From contig NJDO01000016.1 in assembly GCA_002254385.1 (NCBI GenBank), forward strand, positions 1 through 35,930: a stretch of DNA of 35,930 nucleotides, given 5' to 3'. A model generated the notes under the pieces. The model was not told the DNA's origin, ran no database searches, and was given only the letters and a program-made list of their open reading frames with translations. This document shows positions 23,404 to 31,550 of the stretch, in pieces. The DNA comes from Thermoplasmatales archaeon ex4484_6. GTDB taxonomy: Archaea > Thermoplasmatota > Penumbrarchaeia > Penumbrarchaeales > Penumbrarchaeaceae. Within the stretch, counting starts at the first letter, position 1. Every line of letters starts with the position of its first letter. The translations under genes and the position numbers were made by a program.

Positions 23404-23432
23404 ACTCGAGCTCCTTCCTTCGGATCCTCGAA

Positions 23433-23457
23433 AGAAGGGATTGATCGATCAACCCCC
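23433..23457 (+). terminator. Palindromic hairpin after the PKD surface protein gene
   Basis: The perfect 12-base palindrome TTGATCGATCAA at 23441-23452 is flanked by AGGG and CCCT and can form one stem. It lies about 35 bases after the stop. No U-tract follows, so its role as terminator is weak; a protein-binding palindrome is an alternative. Confidence 0.35.
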
Positions 23458-23527
23458 TACGAGAGAGATTCCCTTCAGAAAATATCGGAGCCACCCTCGA
23501 TTCCGGTTGTTTCACATATTCGGGATT

Positions 23528-23537
23528 CTTTATCATA
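23528..23537 (+). promoter_or_regulatory. TATA box pointing at the ATG at 23573
   Basis: CTTTATCATA predicts a start near 23558. Fifteen bases on is an ATG at 23573 with GTGATC just before it, which is exactly the layout of other genes here. The main coiled-coil frame opens only later, and this supports the frameshift proposal. Confidence 0.55.
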
Positions 23538-23572
23538 TAGGAATTTCAATATCCCTTACGCAAAGTGATCTT

Positions 23573-23709
23573 ATGGGATATTGTGGTAAGTCCCTTCCGC
23601 TGATTGGAAAGAGAATCGGGACTTCCCCATCTATCTCGACAAGAGGATCGCGGAACTGAAGGAGAGACTCACTAAACTGCAGAGCGGGGGTCATGACGTT
23701 GGCAAGGCG
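23573..23709 (+). other. Apparent out-of-frame 5' end of the coiled-coil gene
   Basis: From the ATG at 23573 the frame reads MGYCGKSLP and soon becomes non-coding in appearance. The frame of the main gene is open from 23590 and encodes the plausible, charged DWKENRDFPIYLDKRIAEL, then KERLTKLQSGG, leading straight into the 983-residue protein, yet contains no start codon. Joining the two needs one added base between about 23590 and 23620. The intact gene would then start at 23573 and gain about 46 residues. The alternative is that the real start is 23710 and the upstream reading is chance. Confidence 0.6.
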
Positions 23710-26661
23710 ATGGAAAGCCTTGCGAAGATGGAAAAGGTCGCCTCCGCGGCTTCCGGCGAGGACCTCGAAAGGGCCCTGTCCAAGTTCGAAAGCTACATGG
23801 ACCGTCTCGAAAAGAAGCTCTCCTCAAGAAAGAGAAAGGTAAAAAGCCCATCCGGAGAGCCGGAATCCAAAGAAAACGGGAAGAAAGCGGACACGGCTTC
23901 CGGGAAAGAGACACCTCCGGATTCCGAAAAGGATGATATCGGACAGGAACAGGCCGAGGTGCAGAAAGAGGAAAAAACTCCGAAAGAAGAAGATGTCTCC
24001 GGTGGAGGAAAGGAGACGGATATCCCTGCCCCGGAAGGAGAGAAGGAAGAAGCTCCCGAAGAGCAGAAAGCCGGGGAAGAGAAGGAAGCTCCTGCAAAAG
24101 AGATGGAGGAGATCTCGGTCAAACCCGAAGAAGAAGCTCCAAAAGAGCAGAAGGCCGAGGAAAAGAAGGAAGCTCCCGCCCCGGATCCCAAACACAGGGA
24201 GATGACGGAACGGGTGAAGGAACTCGAAGAGATCACAAAGGCACTCGGCGGCGACTCATCACCCATACTTGCCCACATCAAGGCCATGGACGAAGCACTG
24301 GAATCCGGAAACGTTCAGCTCTTCCAGCAGTATCACGATATCGCAAGGGATTGGTTCGAGAAATACCTGAACTCCCTACTGCCGCCGGTGATCAACGATC
24401 ACATTGCGGACATAAGGGCCCTGGAATCCCAGTACCTGGACATGGGCAAACAGGACAGGCTTGAAGGAAAGATCCCGGACATCACAAGGATCATGAACAG
24501 CACATCCGCAGGAGATATCGATGCAATGATCGTATCCTGGAGAACCCTCGGGGACTCACTGGAGGAGATCAAGAAGGACCTTGAATCCCTTTCACCCGAC
24601 CTGGAAGAGGAGATGTCCGGCAGCATGTCCCGGTTCGACGGGATGCTGGCAAAGGTACCCGATGAGAACGTGAAGAAATCGTTCAGGGAAAGGATGGAGA
24701 AGCTGAAGGCGGAATCCGACATACTCTCGAGATATGCATCTTTCCGGTCGATCATGAGAGACCTGTCCGAGGAGGCGAATGCTGCGGAGAAGAAGAAGTT
24801 CGAGAAGATACTGCTGTCGGTAGAACCCCTCATTCAGAGAACTGCGGAACTCAAGGGTGATGATTGTGAAGAGTACTCTTCACTCATCAGGGAAAAGGAC
24901 CGTCTCCTCTCCCTGTTTGCAACAGATATAGAGGGAGCCATGAAAGGTATGGAGGGTCTCCTGGACAGGGCGGCCCTCGAGGTTGCACAGATCGAGGAGA
25001 ACAAGGTTCAGGACCTCATGAAAGCCGTCAAAGAACTTGAAAACAAGCTCTCGGACCTCTCCGGCATGATGGACGTCGAACCTGCCGCAAGGGTCCACAA
25101 ACTTTGTCAGGACAAACTGGAGAATGGCGACATCGCAGGTGCGGAGGAACTTCTTGAAAAGGCCCGCTCCATATTAGAGAAGCTGAAGGAGAGGTCCATC
25201 AGGGATCAGGCAAGAAAGAGCCTGGACGAGATAATTTCCAGCCGAAAACAGCTGGAAGAGAAGGGGATTGACACATCTCCCCTGGAGGAACCTCTATCAA
25301 TGGCGGAAAAAGCCCTTGATTCCGGAGATATGCTCCTGTTCGAGGAGAATATGGAGGCCCTCAGGGAGAGGATAGGGTTCATGAGAAAGGAGGAGCTCAA
25401 GGTCGAATATCAGCAGCTTCTCATATCAATAATGAATGCTGTAAAGGAAATGAGGGACAGGAACGAGGATGTTGCCCAGTTCGAGAAGGGACTGGATGAG
25501 ATAAGGGAGCTCAGTCTATCGGGCAATCTGGGAGAATGCATAGAGAAGCAAAGGACCCTCCTGAAGGAATTGATGAACAGGAAGCTATCGGAGAAGGTGG
25601 AGGAGAGGATCGCCCATCTGGGCAATACCGTTTCCGAGGCTGAAGGATTGATGATCGAGACAGATGAACCCCGGAAGATGATGGAGCAGGCCCGGGAGCT
25701 GAATTCCTCGGGGGACGTGGAAAAGGCTCTGGATATCATCACCGAGGCACAGGTCATGCTGGAGGAGAGAATGACAAGAAGGACATTCTCCCTGATCGAA
25801 AAGCAGATCAGGGATCTGGCGGCGGAAGGGAAGGAATACTCGCTGGAAGCAGAGGATATCGACGGGAAGATTGGATATGCATACAACCTTGCGGATGAAG
25901 AGAGGTTCAAGGAAGCGATGGAGCACCTCTACGGCATCAAGAATGATCTCACTGCTGCCCTCAACGAGAAGAAGGCGGCCCGCCTCATGGAGGAGATCTC
26001 GAATAGGATAAAGACGGCAAGGTCCCTCGGAATGAGGATAGCGTCCTTCAAGGCCGCCCAGACCAAGGCCAAGGTACTTCTCGATGCGGGGGACATGGAT
26101 TCGGTCATAGACCTCCTGGAGAGACAGATACGCGAAATTGATAAGCAGATAGAGGAGCGGAAGGGACTTCAGTCAAGGCTGGACGAATTGAGGGGACATA
26201 TGATAGGTATCGAGACCAAGATTCAGAAACTGGTGGACAATGGCATGAGTGTCGCATCCATACGGGAGAGGATGGAGCGCATTTCCGAACTCATCGAATC
26301 TTCCGATGCCGATGGGGCCGAAATGGAGATGTCATCCGTCGAGGCGGAGATCGATTCCCTGCTCTCAGGAGGGGATGAGACCAGATCCCGACAGCCGGAA
26401 TCCGGAAAGACCGGCTTCAAGGAATCCCCGACCACGGCGGGTTCGGGAGACCGGGTGGATGCGGAAACCGCGAAGAACCAGCTCCAGTCGCTTGTGGCAG
26501 GCATTCTGGAAGAGGTCAAGAGACGCAATATCAAGGGGATGGACACTTCATCCCTCAAGAAGGACATAGAGCGTATCCAGAATCTGGTCATCATGAAGGA
26601 TTACACGAGTGCTTACGAGGCTGCAAGGAATTGTCTCGACAGCATCATCAGCATGGAGTGA
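23710..26661 (+). CDS. Large helical coiled-coil protein
   Basis: A 983-residue soluble protein with no recognised catalytic domain and no membrane span. After a short helix, residues about 45-160 are an extremely charged, disordered Lys/Glu/Pro linker with a 17-residue unit repeated twice. The rest (residues 160-980) is alpha-helical and made of repeats of about 80-90 residues; each holds a turn like SGD or AGD followed by a pair of Leu/Ala-rich helices (for example NSSGDVEKALDIITEAQVML and LDAGDMDSVIDLLERQIREI). This resembles TPR/spectrin-like scaffolds, and weakly SMC-like coils. The reading frame seems to begin out of frame upstream, at 23573. Its gene follows a surface-protein gene and precedes a membrane transferase, but no operon link is shown. 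A cytoskeletal or scaffold role is speculation. Confidence 0.75.
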   Translation: MESLAKMEKVASAASGEDLERALSKFESYMDRLEKKLSSRKRKVKSPSGEPESKENGKKADTASGKETPPDSEKDDIGQEQAEVQKEEKTPKEEDVSGGGKETDIPAPEGEKEEAPEEQKAGEEKEAPAKEMEEISVKPEEEAPKEQKAEEKKEAPAPDPKHREMTERVKELEEITKALGGDSSPILAHIKAMDEALESGNVQLFQQYHDIARDWFEKYLNSLLPPVINDHIADIRALESQYLDMGKQDRLEGKIPDITRIMNSTSAGDIDAMIVSWRTLGDSLEEIKKDLESLSPDLEEEMSGSMSRFDGMLAKVPDENVKKSFRERMEKLKAESDILSRYASFRSIMRDLSEEANAAEKKKFEKILLSVEPLIQRTAELKGDDCEEYSSLIREKDRLLSLFATDIEGAMKGMEGLLDRAALEVAQIEENKVQDLMKAVKELENKLSDLSGMMDVEPAARVHKLCQDKLENGDIAGAEELLEKARSILEKLKERSIRDQARKSLDEIISSRKQLEEKGIDTSPLEEPLSMAEKALDSGDMLLFEENMEALRERIGFMRKEELKVEYQQLLISIMNAVKEMRDRNEDVAQFEKGLDEIRELSLSGNLGECIEKQRTLLKELMNRKLSEKVEERIAHLGNTVSEAEGLMIETDEPRKMMEQARELNSSGDVEKALDIITEAQVMLEERMTRRTFSLIEKQIRDLAAEGKEYSLEAEDIDGKIGYAYNLADEERFKEAMEHLYGIKNDLTAALNEKKAARLMEEISNRIKTARSLGMRIASFKAAQTKAKVLLDAGDMDSVIDLLERQIREIDKQIEERKGLQSRLDELRGHMIGIETKIQKLVDNGMSVASIRERMERISELIESSDADGAEMEMSSVEAEIDSLLSGGDETRSRQPESGKTGFKESPTTAGSGDRVDAETAKNQLQSLVAGILEEVKRRNIKGMDTSSLKKDIERIQNLVIMKDYTSAYEAARNCLDSIISME
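24046..24180 (+). repeat. Imperfect 51-bp duplication in the charged linker
   Basis: Bases 24046-24096 and 24130-24180 encode EEAPEEQKAGEEKEAPA and EEAPKEQKAEEKKEAPA. The two copies are separated by 33 bases and differ at four residues, consistent with an internal duplication in a disordered linker. Confidence 0.7.
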
Positions 26662-26669
26662 TAGTGATG

Positions 26670-26692
26670 CCGGAGCAACTGCCGCACTCCGG
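26670..26692 (+). terminator. Small hairpin after the coiled-coil gene
   Basis: Arms CCGGAG and CTCCGG enclose an 11-base loop directly behind the stop at 26661. There is no U-tract, so termination is only possible, not shown. Confidence 0.3.
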
Positions 26693-26753
26693 AGCTGCTC
26701 ATGGAAAGGATTAAACAGCAATCGATCATTTCCATCTCGAAGTGGTTGTTCAG

Positions 26754-27551
26754 ATGAATGGAAGGAAGGGGGCCGGCCACACACTTTCGCGCGAGGAGAT
26801 ATACCGTAGCAGGGGATGGAAGGATCCTACCCTCTTCAAAGTGGCTGCGGCGATGTCATGGCTGCCCCTCTTCATCCTTGCCATCGTTCTTTTCTCCGTC
26901 TCGCTGGCAGCTCCCATTTATCTCATCCGGTTCGTCCTCTCGATATACGGGTCCATAACCTCTTATCTCCTTATCGATACACTGCTCCTTGGAGCATCCA
27001 TAGGGGCTGCCTACATCCTGTTCGGCCTTGGACTGTTAATCTTCGGGCCCGGATTGAAATGGATCCTGGGCATCTTCTCCCATCAGAGGGAGGGCGAATA
27101 TCCGTTCCTCTCACCGGCTGCCGGCTACTGGTCGGTGGTCAATGGCATCATCCTTTTCAACAGGCTTCTCTTCCTTGAACTGACGAGGACAACCTCCCTG
27201 ATAACCCTGTTCTACAGGCTCATGGGAATGAGGATAGGGGTGGGGACGCTAATCAATTCCACCTTTCTTCATGACCCCGATCTGGTGACGATAGGAAAAA
27301 GGGTGACCATAGGAGGGGATGTGATGATACTCGGTCATGTGGGAGAAAGGGGGGTCCTGAAGCTTGAGAGGGTTGTGATAGGGGATGATGTCGACATCGG
27401 GCAGTCTGCACTTATCCTTCCCGGAACCAGGATAGGGGAAGGAGCGGTAATAGGTGCGGGTTCCCTCGTGACAAAGGGATCGATAATACCACCCAACGAG
27501 ATGTGGGCAGGTGTTCCGGCCCGAAGGATGGGGCATGTGAGACATCCCTGA
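26754..27551 (+). CDS. Membrane-fused left-handed beta-helix (hexapeptide) transferase
   Basis: A 265-residue protein with two parts. Residues about 20-150 hold three or four hydrophobic segments (for example PLFILAIVLFSVSLAAPIYL and GAAYILFGLGLLIF). Residues about 160-260 are hexapeptide repeats (LVTIGKRVTIGGDVMILGH, then DDVDIGQSALILPGTRIGEG and NEMWAGVPAR), the fold of O-acetyl and N-acyl transferases. The organisation is like the C-terminal part of the Pls/PosA-type acyltransferases, which combine a membrane segment with a beta-helix. It probably acylates or acetylates a lipid, sugar or peptide at the membrane. The start is uncertain: ATG at 26754 is used, but GTG at 26742 fits a leaderless transcript from GATTAAAC at 26710. 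The gene nearest downstream is convergent. Confidence 0.75.
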   Translation: MNGRKGAGHTLSREEIYRSRGWKDPTLFKVAAAMSWLPLFILAIVLFSVSLAAPIYLIRFVLSIYGSITSYLLIDTLLLGASIGAAYILFGLGLLIFGPGLKWILGIFSHQREGEYPFLSPAAGYWSVVNGIILFNRLLFLELTRTTSLITLFYRLMGMRIGVGTLINSTFLHDPDLVTIGKRVTIGGDVMILGHVGERGVLKLERVVIGDDVDIGQSALILPGTRIGEGAVIGAGSLVTKGSIIPPNEMWAGVPARRMGHVRHP

Positions 27552-27556
27552 TGTCA

Positions 27557-28915
27557 TCACCACAGCATCAGAATGACAGGCAGGAGGAGAACGCCCATGG
27601 CATGCGATCTCCTGATGCCGATGTTGGGAGCGATCATTCCGACAGCGGTGGATACGGAAAGCATCAGAAGACCGAGCACCCCCGTGAACGCGAAAACCAT
27701 GACCACGATCAGCCCGATTATCCCTATGACAAGTTTGTCATAAGGTATCCTGGGTATGAGATTCGCGAACCTTCCGCCAAGGAATGTTGTCAGGAAGAAC
27801 CCTGCACATGATGCGATGAGAACCGAGATCAGCAGCAGAACAAGATCGGAGGGGGGAATGATACCGTTCCATTCAACGGCATCTATCAGCTCGTTGACCA
27901 CGATGGCAGCTCCGGACCTCGGTCTCAGTATCAGAAACAGCGCTGACAGGACGAAGAATGAATTTGCGGTATTGATGGCCGAGAGCGTGAGGATGACGAA
28001 TGAGGGCTTCGGCTCCTTTTTACACATCATCGCAATAACCGTTGCAACGCCTCCACTCATACCGGGCAGGAACCCTACAAGTGAGCCCGCTGTCGAACCC
28101 ATTGCTATTGCACCACCGGCTTCTCCCGGATCGAGCGATACCTGCTCCCTGTGCTGTTCGGGGACGGAAGCACCACCTCTCAGGCTCTCCAGCAGCGTCG
28201 ATGTTCCGAAAAGTCCTGACAGCAGCGGAAACAGGGCTGTGGCGGGAAGCCCGAACGGGGATGAGACCGGCATGTTCAACGCTGCCGCCCCCAGACACCC
28301 CGACAGGAGGAACAGAAGGAATGCCGCGGCAACACCCATTGTCCTCGAGAGGAGGCCTTTCCTCCAAACAGCGCGCCCGTTCTCGTCCTTCTCCCTTCTG
28401 TAGGGTATCTCGGCCGTCTCGGTGACGAGCATCAGAACGACCACACCCATGAGGACCCATACCATGTATTCCTTCAGGATCTGGTATAGATTCACGGGTT
28501 CGTTGATCATCAACCTGAAGGGAACCAGGAGCAGACAGCCGAACATCACGGCACCGAAGCTCCCCGCGGCAGAGAGGAATATGGCCCGGTAGCCCCTCCC
28601 CTCGAGGAGCATCCCGTGGGCCGGGAGGACGGACAGTGCCGTCTCCGGTTCGGGAGCGCCAAGGAATGTGGATGGTATGAAATCAAGGAATGTGTGTGTC
28701 ATCGACGTGGCAACGATTGATGATGATACCATCAGAAGGACTACCCCCTCATCGAGATGAAGGGCCCCTTCAAGGGATTCCACGATAAGCGGGGATACGG
28801 AGAGAAGCAGTATGGCGACATTGTTGACATGCAGCCCCGGTATCAATCCGGTGAATACTCCGAACAGGGTACCGACAATGGAGGCGGAAACAATGAGGAG
28901 AAGCGTATCCATCAT
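27557..28915 (-). CDS. TctA-family membrane permease
   Basis: A 452-residue integral membrane protein with about 10-12 spans. It matches the archaeal TctA family (the large subunit of tripartite tricarboxylate transporters): an early GLIPGLHVNN loop (residues 23-32), PEPETALSVLPAHGMLLEGRGY and, in the second half, GFLPGMSGG, giving the two inverted G-x-x-P-G motifs expected of this repeat fold. No TctB or periplasmic TctC gene is beside it, which is usual for the archaeal branch. The solute is unknown. The start overlaps the stop of the upstream OB-fold-like gene (ATGA), so the two are co-translated; ATG at 28912 is an alternative. It ends 5 bases from the stop of the convergent transferase gene. 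Confidence 0.85.
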   Translation of the reverse strand: MMDTLLLIVSASIVGTLFGVFTGLIPGLHVNNVAILLLSVSPLIVESLEGALHLDEGVVLLMVSSSIVATSMTHTFLDFIPSTFLGAPEPETALSVLPAHGMLLEGRGYRAIFLSAAGSFGAVMFGCLLLVPFRLMINEPVNLYQILKEYMVWVLMGVVVLMLVTETAEIPYRREKDENGRAVWRKGLLSRTMGVAAAFLLFLLSGCLGAAALNMPVSSPFGLPATALFPLLSGLFGTSTLLESLRGGASVPEQHREQVSLDPGEAGGAIAMGSTAGSLVGFLPGMSGGVATVIAMMCKKEPKPSFVILTLSAINTANSFFVLSALFLILRPRSGAAIVVNELIDAVEWNGIIPPSDLVLLLISVLIASCAGFFLTTFLGGRFANLIPRIPYDKLVIGIIGLIVVMVFAFTGVLGLLMLSVSTAVGMIAPNIGIRRSHAMGVLLLPVILMLW

Positions 28916-29934
28916 TGTACGTCCTCACATGCTTCAAGGTAGAAGGCGTTCCCTTCGGGGTCCATGCGAATCCGTCCCCTCACCTCCGAACGCTCCCCTT
29001 CAACGTATTCTCCGGTCCCTCTCATTTCCAGCTTTGCCCCGTCATCGACGACGAACACGGCATCTCCCTCTCTCACGATGTATCCCTCGATCAATACCAT
29101 GGCTCCCTCGTAAGGGGACACACCGTATTCCAGATTCGAAAGGTCCACCCTCCAGGGTCCGTGAGGAGAGATGACCTCCGCACTTTCCGCAAGGAGCGTA
29201 TATCTGACCTGCTCGGCATCCCATCTGAACGTTGTATTGTGCAGTTCGACAAGATCTCCCATGTGAATGAGAGGATTCCTTTCCGGAAGTAACACCTTGA
29301 TGGATATCAGGGATCCCGCAGGCTCGTCGCTGACATAGATGGTACGCGAGGAGGGTTCATACCTGATATAGGCCTTAAGGTCCATCTTTCCCCCGGGGAG
29401 GTCCGAAGGAGACAGAGCTGCCCCCTCGATTACGGAGAGGAGAGCGGACGTTGCGGGTTCCGGTCTGGAGAGTACCTCCACACTCCCTTCGCCGAAGCAG
29501 ATCATGCGTCCGCCAGGATACATCAGGCCCTCCATCCGGACGATATCTCCCGATCTGAGGTCGCAATCGGACCGTATGAGGTCGACATCGATGAACATTG
29601 TCCTTCCCTCCTCTTCCATGACAACCTCGAGCTCCCTGCCGCTTCCGAACCCGGAAGAGGCATACACGATGGTCCCGTTCAGGAGGGAAGCTTCCGCCAC
29701 TTTGACATCGGTTCGTGTGTTCAGTGTGGAGGCTCTCCGAACGACATCGATGCCCCTGTCCGACTGTACGGTGATCGTGATCCCGTATCCGTCATCAAGG
29801 ACCTCTCCCGTTGCGCTGATGACATCTCCCGTTCCATAGTTCTCGGAGGACCTCTCGATGAAAACCTCGGCACTGGCGTTTCCGTCAACGATCATGATAA
29901 TGGAGGAGCCGTGTTCGTTGAAGTATTGACCCAC
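28912..29934 (-). CDS. OB-fold-like repeat protein, apparently missing its N-terminal anchor
   Basis: A 340-residue, beta-rich protein of three or four successive OB-fold-like modules. Each begins with a strand around G-x-V/Y and contains DGNASAEVFIE-, GDIVRMEGLMYPGG- or GDAVFVVDDG-like stretches typical of nucleic-acid- or cofactor-binding OB folds. The open frame starts at a GTG inside the first module. The preceding codons of the same frame (KVRTKGTV) continue the strand, and another frame just upstream holds a signal anchor. Restoring one lost base near 29955 would fuse them into a membrane-tethered protein of about 400 residues with the OB modules outside. It overlaps the TctA-like permease gene (ATGA), so it may assist transport, which is inference. 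Confidence 0.65.
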   Translation of the reverse strand: MGQYFNEHGSSIIMIVDGNASAEVFIERSSENYGTGDVISATGEVLDDGYGITITVQSDRGIDVVRRASTLNTRTDVKVAEASLLNGTIVYASSGFGSGRELEVVMEEEGRTMFIDVDLIRSDCDLRSGDIVRMEGLMYPGGRMICFGEGSVEVLSRPEPATSALLSVIEGAALSPSDLPGGKMDLKAYIRYEPSSRTIYVSDEPAGSLISIKVLLPERNPLIHMGDLVELHNTTFRWDAEQVRYTLLAESAEVISPHGPWRVDLSNLEYGVSPYEGAMVLIEGYIVREGDAVFVVDDGAKLEMRGTGEYVEGERSEVRGRIRMDPEGNAFYLEACEDVQ

Positions 29935-29951
29935 GACGGTTCCCTTCGTCC

Positions 29952-30116
29952 TTACCTTCCTTCTCCGTCCGAACCCTCGAGCTCCCCGAGAGCGAGCTCA
30001 TCCGGCTGCGCAAGATATGCCATCAGGGTCAGAAGAAGGACCCCCGTTACCGAGAAGATGATCACTACGGCTCTGACCCTGGCCTCGCTTATCCTGAACG
30101 CCGACATGGCACTCAT
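29952..30116 (-). pseudogene. N-terminal signal-anchor fragment of the OB-fold-like protein
   Basis: From the ATG at 30116 this frame encodes MSAMSAFRISEARVR, a hydrophobic anchor (AVVIIFSVTGVLLLTLMAYL) and an acidic linker ending DGEGR at a TAA. Eighteen bases later the main OB-fold frame begins. If one A were present in the run GGAAGG near 29955, the codons would read D-G-E-G-K-V-R-T straight into the OB domain. That, plus the good TATA box at 30143-30150, indicates that the anchor and OB modules belong to one gene broken by a single-base loss. Confidence 0.7.
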
Positions 30117-30142
30117 CCTCGGCTGACCATCATCGAAACCGG

Positions 30143-30150
30143 ATAAATAT
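30143..30150 (-). promoter_or_regulatory. TATA box of the anchor/OB-fold/permease operon
   Basis: ATATTTAT on the minus strand predicts transcription near 30121, about 5 bases before the ATG at 30116, an almost leaderless start. Confidence 0.65.
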
Positions 30151-30291
30151 CTTTTGAGATGAATCCCCCGAATGAACATTCATGGACGACAGATCGCATC
30201 TTCCGGATCGATCCCGCCGACTGATGGGTCATTCATCGAGAGGACATGCATTATCCCGGAAAGGGAAGAGGGGAGCTCGCACTAGGCCAAT

Positions 30292-30300
30292 GTTAAATAG
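30292..30300 (+). promoter_or_regulatory. TATA-like box of the winged-helix-like gene
   Basis: GTTAAATAG predicts a start near 30321 and a leader of about 34 bases before the ATG at 30355. The divergent gap 30117-30354 otherwise shows no gene. Confidence 0.5.
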
Positions 30301-30354
30301 GGGTCAATTCAATATAGGTGAGGTAGGGATAAAGGTACAACAGGTTCGATCCAC

Positions 30355-30807
30355 ATGCCTATCAACAGAGACGGTACCTCGGGTTCTTCGACTTTTCCGG
30401 GAAACAAGGATGATGTGATATCCCGTCTGGTACTTGCAAGAGCGATCCAATCATCGTTCGTGAAGAAGAACGACGAGGGGACCATCGAGACGGATGTAGC
30501 GGAGGAAATGGCGGAGCATGTTCTGAATTTTTTCGGTTTCGGGGAGAGGATAATAGACAACATGCTGAAGACCGATGACAGGGACATATTCTACATGCTG
30601 GAGGATCTGGGCATACTGAAGACGGAGAGGGAGGAGACCACTCTCTACGACGGCAGGGAGTGGAGGATCAACTACTGGACATTGAAGAAGAAGTACATCG
30701 CAGATCTTTCCGGGATGGGGAGAAAGGGGGAAGGCCTCCATCGCGGCATTCCATTTGACGATGAAGAGATATACGAAGAGCTTCCGGATGATATCTGGTC
30801 CAGATGA
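30355..30807 (+). CDS. Small helical/winged-helix-like protein, function unknown
   Basis: A 150-residue soluble protein. Residues 18-75 are helical (ISRLVLARAIQSSF, AEEMAEHVLNFFGFGERIID). Residues 75-122 look like the last helix and beta-hairpin of a winged helix (YMLEDLGILKTEREETTLYD, then REWRINYWTLKK), followed by an acidic tail. This resembles the archaeal DUF6015-type proteins as I remember them, but the family link is unverified. A DNA-binding or protein-docking role is possible. The ribosome site is not obvious. Its stop lies close to the PDO promoter, and the two genes are probably separate transcripts because PDO has its own TATA box. Confidence 0.6.
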   Translation: MPINRDGTSGSSTFPGNKDDVISRLVLARAIQSSFVKKNDEGTIETDVAEEMAEHVLNFFGFGERIIDNMLKTDDRDIFYMLEDLGILKTEREETTLYDGREWRINYWTLKKKYIADLSGMGRKGEGLHRGIPFDDEEIYEELPDDIWSR

Positions 30808-30850
30808 GCGGATTGACTTCACACCTCCGTGTAACATTTCTGCACAAATA

Positions 30851-30858
30851 TTTTTATA
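30851..30858 (+). promoter_or_regulatory. TATA box of the protein disulfide oxidoreductase gene
   Basis: TTTTTATA predicts a start near 30880 and a leader of about 20 bases with AAGGAG at 30886-30891. This decides the start at 30900 over the longer open frame, whose first 32 codons would overlap the promoter. Confidence 0.7.
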
Positions 30859-30899
30859 GGAATATGTATCAAGCCACTTCGAACCAAGGAGTAGATCCC

Positions 30900-31550
30900 A
30901 TGTCACTTATGGATGATGAAACAAAAGGAAAGGTCAAGGAAGCACTTCTGGAAATGGAAGAACCCGTTCACATTCTGATATTCACCAGCAAGGACAACTG
31001 TCCGATGTGCGATGATACCGTGAAGATAGCCAAAGAGGTCTCGGAGCTGGCTGACAAGCTTACATTCGAGGAGCTGAACCTTGAATCCAGCAAGGATATT
31101 GCAGAGAGGTTCAAGGTCGACAAAACGCCGGCCATGGTGCTCCTCAAGGGAAAGGACAGAAACGGCTCCTATATGGGCATAAGATTCTTCGGAATACCTT
31201 CCGGGTACGAGTTCACATCCCTTCTGGATTCCATACTGACGATATCTCACGGGAATGTCGGCCTCTCCGATGAGGCAAAGGAGTATCTCAGGAACCTCGA
31301 CAAGGATGTTCACATGCAGGTGTTCGTCACACCAACATGCCCCTACTGTCCGAGGTCCGTTGTACTTGCCCATCATATGGCCCTCATGAGCGACCGGATA
31401 ACCGCCGATATGATCGAGGCCCAGGAATTCCCCGAACTCTCCCAGAAATACCAGGTCATGGGAGTTCCGAGAACGGTAATAAACGAGGTCCATCATCAGG
31501 AAGGGGCGGCTCCCGAGAACATGATACTGGACCTTATCAGGAAAGCCTGA
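30900..31550 (+). CDS. pdo: Protein disulfide oxidoreductase (two-thioredoxin-fold PDO)
   Basis: A 216-residue archaeal-type glutaredoxin-like protein with two thioredoxin folds and one CxxC in each: C34-P-M-C37 in the first (TSKDNCPMC) and C147-P-Y-C150 in the second (TPTCPYCP). Cis-proline segments follow each (KTPAMVL and GVPRTVI). PDO makes, breaks and shuffles disulfides in the cytoplasm of many archaea, usually fed by thioredoxin reductase. The CPYC site is the usual active one in the C-terminal half; the CPMC site in the N-terminal half is more variable. With thioredoxin at 14795 it shows at least two thiol systems. It is a single gene with its own promoter and AAGGAG site. Confidence 0.93.
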   Translation: MSLMDDETKGKVKEALLEMEEPVHILIFTSKDNCPMCDDTVKIAKEVSELADKLTFEELNLESSKDIAERFKVDKTPAMVLLKGKDRNGSYMGIRFFGIPSGYEFTSLLDSILTISHGNVGLSDEAKEYLRNLDKDVHMQVFVTPTCPYCPRSVVLAHHMALMSDRITADMIEAQEFPELSQKYQVMGVPRTVINEVHHQEGAAPENMILDLIRKA

